Below, piece by piece: positions 62,288 through 64,000 of a stretch of 64,000 nt of DNA. Below the pieces are notes generated by a model. That model was given only the letters and a program-made list of their open reading frames with translations, was not told the origin of the DNA and did not search any database. Position numbers and translations under genes: made by a program. Position 1 is the first letter of the stretch. The number at the start of each line of letters is the position of its first letter. Source of the DNA: Clostridium sp. CAG:571 (lineage in GTDB: Bacteria > Bacillota > Clostridia > TANB77 > CAG-508); NCBI GenBank assembly GCA_000434015.1, contig HF999523.1, positions 373,596 to 437,595 of the forward strand. Reading direction: 5' to 3'.

Positions 62288-62539
62288 ATGAATCCTGAAA
62301 TCATTGGAAATAGAATAAAAGCGTTAATGACAATAAGGAATATAAAGAGAAGCTATTTAGCAAAAGAACTAGGCATAAGTTATAATACCTTAACTAAGAA
62401 GTTAAATGGGCAAAGAGAGTTTGGAATTAACGAAATATGGAAAATAAAAGAAGTACTAGGATTAGATAAAGAAATGTGTGCTAATATATTTTTTAATCCA
62501 AAATTTTTAATAGATGAAGAAAATAAATTAGTACAATAA
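62288..62539 (+). CDS. Small Cro-like HTH protein
   Basis: An 83-residue XRE-type protein: RIKALMTIRNIKRSYLAKELGISYNTLTKKLNGQREFGINEIW is a complete HTH. AAAGGAG lies ahead of ATG 62288. It is transcribed divergently from the S24-type repressor, behind the shared operators, the classic CI/Cro arrangement. Downstream comes an HD hydrolase, not phage genes, so the switch may now serve a host function. Confidence 0.85.
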   Translation: MNPEIIGNRIKALMTIRNIKRSYLAKELGISYNTLTKKLNGQREFGINEIWKIKEVLGLDKEMCANIFFNPKFLIDEENKLVQ

Positions 62540-62601
62540 AGAATATTTTTATATTCTTATGAATATATTATAACTAAGAAGATTAAAGGAACGAGAAAAA
62601 C

Positions 62602-63258
62602 ATGGATGAGAATAAAATTTTAGAAATATTACAAATGTATATTCAAGAAGAAATGTCTAAAAATGATGGTTCACATGATTGGTGGCATGTAAGAAGAGTA
62701 TATAATAATGCAATGTTAATAAACGAAAAAGAAAAAGGAAATCCTTTTGTTGTGGGAGTTACTTCATTACTTCATGATATATATGATCATAAATATAGTA
62801 ATGGAAGTATTAAATCTAATTTGACAAAATTATTAATAAAATTAGATTTATATAGATTTTTTAAAGTAGAAGATATTCAAAATATATTAAATAGTTGCGA
62901 AAACATAGGATTTAGTAGCAATCTAGAAGGAAAAAAAGAATTAAGTAAAGAAGGAAAAATAGTACAAGATGCTGATAGATTAGATGCAATTGGTGCAATA
63001 GGAATTGCTAGAGTATTCACATATGGTGGAAAAAAAGGAAAAGCAATATATAATCCAGATGAAGAAAATAATATAATAACTAAAAAAGAATACATAAAAA
63101 ATGGTTCAAATACATCAATAAGCCATTTTTACGATAAATTACTAAAAATAAAACAACTAATGAACACAGATACGGCAATAAAAATAGCAGAACATAGACA
63201 AAAGTATATGGAAGAATTTTTAGAAGAATTCTATGAAGAATGGAACGGGAGAAGATAA
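62602..63258 (+). CDS. HD-domain phosphohydrolase
   Basis: A 218-residue metal-dependent hydrolase of the HD superfamily (YedJ-like): HDWWHVRRVYNNAM (first His), VTSLLHDIYDHKY (the His-Asp pair), VQDADRLDAIGAIGIARVF (the last Asp). Substrate unknown; relatives hydrolyse nucleotides or phosphate esters. It is followed 32 bases later by the radical SAM gene. Confidence 0.9.
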   Translation: MDENKILEILQMYIQEEMSKNDGSHDWWHVRRVYNNAMLINEKEKGNPFVVGVTSLLHDIYDHKYSNGSIKSNLTKLLIKLDLYRFFKVEDIQNILNSCENIGFSSNLEGKKELSKEGKIVQDADRLDAIGAIGIARVFTYGGKKGKAIYNPDEENNIITKKEYIKNGSNTSISHFYDKLLKIKQLMNTDTAIKIAEHRQKYMEEFLEEFYEEWNGRR

Positions 63259-63290
63259 ATTTTGTTGCTTTAAAGGAGTGTGTTTAATGT

Positions 63291-64000
63291 ATGGTAGAAA
63301 AAAACGATATTAGATTTTTATTAACACGGAGAATGTAACTATAAATGTTATTTTTGTCATCATGAAGGAATGAAAGAAAAATGTGAAAATCTGTTAACGA
63401 TAGACGATTACTGTAAGCTATACAATATTTATAGTAAACATTATAATTTTAATGGAGTAACATTATCAGGGCGGAGAACCTTTGGTAAGAAAAGATGTAA
63501 TAGAAATTGCAAAAAAATTATATCAAAATGGAGCAAAAATTACATTAGTAACAAATGGATATTTACTAGATAAAAAAATAGATATTTGTAAATATTTAAA
63601 AAGAATTAATTTATCTATACATACATTAAATAGAGAAAGCTATGAGAAAATAGTATGTGTAAAAAACACATATAATAAGGTAATAGAAAATATAAAAAAT
63701 GTAAGGAAACTATATCCAAACATAGAAATAAGATTAAATTCTACACTTGTAAAAGGTGTAAATTGGAGTGATGAAGAATTAAATAAATTAATCGAATTTT
63801 CAAAAGAAATAAAAGCAAGTATAAAGTTTACAGAGTTATTTCCACAAAAACAAGAAGAATGTGTGAAAGAAGAGGAAGTGATAAAAAAAATAGTAAAATA
63901 TGGATATTCAAAAGAAAATAGTAACAACAATAATAATAGATCAAAAGCTTATAAAAAAGAAAATCATGAAATTTTTTTAACAAGGTGTGTATGTGCAACA
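63291..64000 (+). CDS. MoaA-like radical SAM protein with two in-frame CGG sites (runs off the window)
   Basis: A radical SAM enzyme whose 3' end lies beyond the window. From ATG 63291 (AAAGGAG 12 bases ahead) it reads VEKNDIRFLLT and meets CGG; the zero frame stops three codons later. Skipping the C gives GECNYKCYFCHHEG, the CX3CX2C cluster that binds the 4Fe-4S and SAM. At 63472 a second CGG interrupts TLSG; skipping its C gives GEPLVRKDVIEIAKKLYQNGAKITLVTNGYLL, that is the family's GGEP motif and the following strand. Both shifts sit at catalytic motifs that must be intact. The layout is closest to MoaA (GTP 3',8-cyclase) or related enzymes; the product is not fixed. Confidence 0.85.
63327..63329 (+). 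other. In-frame CGG, +1 recoding site 6 (radical SAM, first)
   Basis: Context TTA TTA ACA CGG AGA ATG TAA. Dropping C gives ACA GGA GAA TGT AAC TAT, Thr-Gly-Glu-Cys, right at the first cluster cysteine. Confidence 0.9.
63472..63474 (+). other. In-frame CGG, +1 recoding site 7 (radical SAM, second)
   Basis: Context TTA TCA GGG CGG AGA ACC. Dropping C gives TCA GGG GGA GAA CCT, Ser-Gly-Gly-Glu-Pro, the GGEP motif of radical SAM enzymes. Confidence 0.9.

Noticed and set aside
34804..63474. CGG simply reassigned to another amino acid, without frameshift
   Set aside because: Zero-frame reading after each CGG loses the protein family and soon meets stops (e.g. CGG TAT TAG in DUF368, CGG AGA ATG TAA in the radical SAM gene), while skipping one base restores conserved motifs.
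34804..63474. Random sequencing indels as the cause of the seven frame breaks
   Set aside because: Not fully excluded without reads, but random errors in such AT-rich DNA would favour A/T runs; all seven are the same base in the same codon context, on both strands, and hit Gly codons only.

Overview
The window is very AT-rich DNA of a low-GC Gram-positive type. Short Shine-Dalgarno-led operons, LL-diaminopimelate aminotransferase (DapL) with DapF, a SigK-type sporulation sigma factor, the IreB-RuvX-DUF1292 cluster, energy-coupling factor (ECF) transport and a THF riboswitch together suggest an uncultured, probably gut-associated member of the Clostridia. No species can be named from the sequence.

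Layout. 1-4.6 kb: the end of a tRNA cluster (Asp, Phe), a riboswitch-controlled folate ECF transporter (S, A and T subunits), two membrane proteins and an ASCH-domain gene. 4.6-24.9 kb: a genomic island of about 20.3 kb bounded by a 16-bp direct repeat that matches the anticodon-loop region of tRNA-Met. It carries a tyrosine integrase, an excisionase-like gene, a decayed phage replication gene, TnpV, and a dense set of candidate defence genes: a protein plus DpnII/MboI-like endonuclease pair, a cupin-deaminase pair, a MazG-like pyrophosphatase, an ApeA-type HEPN protein, a nuclease-helicase (DUF2075), a CoiA-like nuclease, a PD-(D/E)XK protein, an HTH-Fic protein and a 1304-residue nuclease-STAND (Avs-like) protein. 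25-45.5 kb: core genes (ASCH-NUDIX fusion, dapF, dapL, rpsO, pnp, glycosyltransferases, cmk-plsC fusion, S1 protein, typA, O-methyltransferase, U32 peptidase, DUF368, sigK). 45.5-52.9 kb: a three-gene cluster with a pseudo-CpaE/AT-hook protein and a degenerate GAF-GGDEF protein, then ireB-ruvX-DUF1292 and a WG-repeat lipoprotein. 52.9-64 kb: ispG-ispH, a TetR-controlled heterodimeric ABC exporter, an exonuclease, a lambda-like repressor/Cro switch, an HD hydrolase and the start of a radical SAM gene.

The most striking observation concerns the codon CGG. Reading by eye, I found seven CGG triplets in frame in protein-coding genes (in a GT-C glycosyltransferase, twice in DUF368, in the WG-repeat protein, in ispG, and twice in the radical SAM gene). 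At every one the frame breaks, and it is restored exactly by skipping the C and reading the following GGN as glycine. I found no in-frame CGG in any of the other intact genes. One affected gene is ispG, expected to be essential, and two genes carry two sites each. This looks like +1 recoding at an unassigned or hungry CGG codon, or a CGGN quadruplet read as glycine, used across the core genome. None of the seven sites lies in the mobile island.
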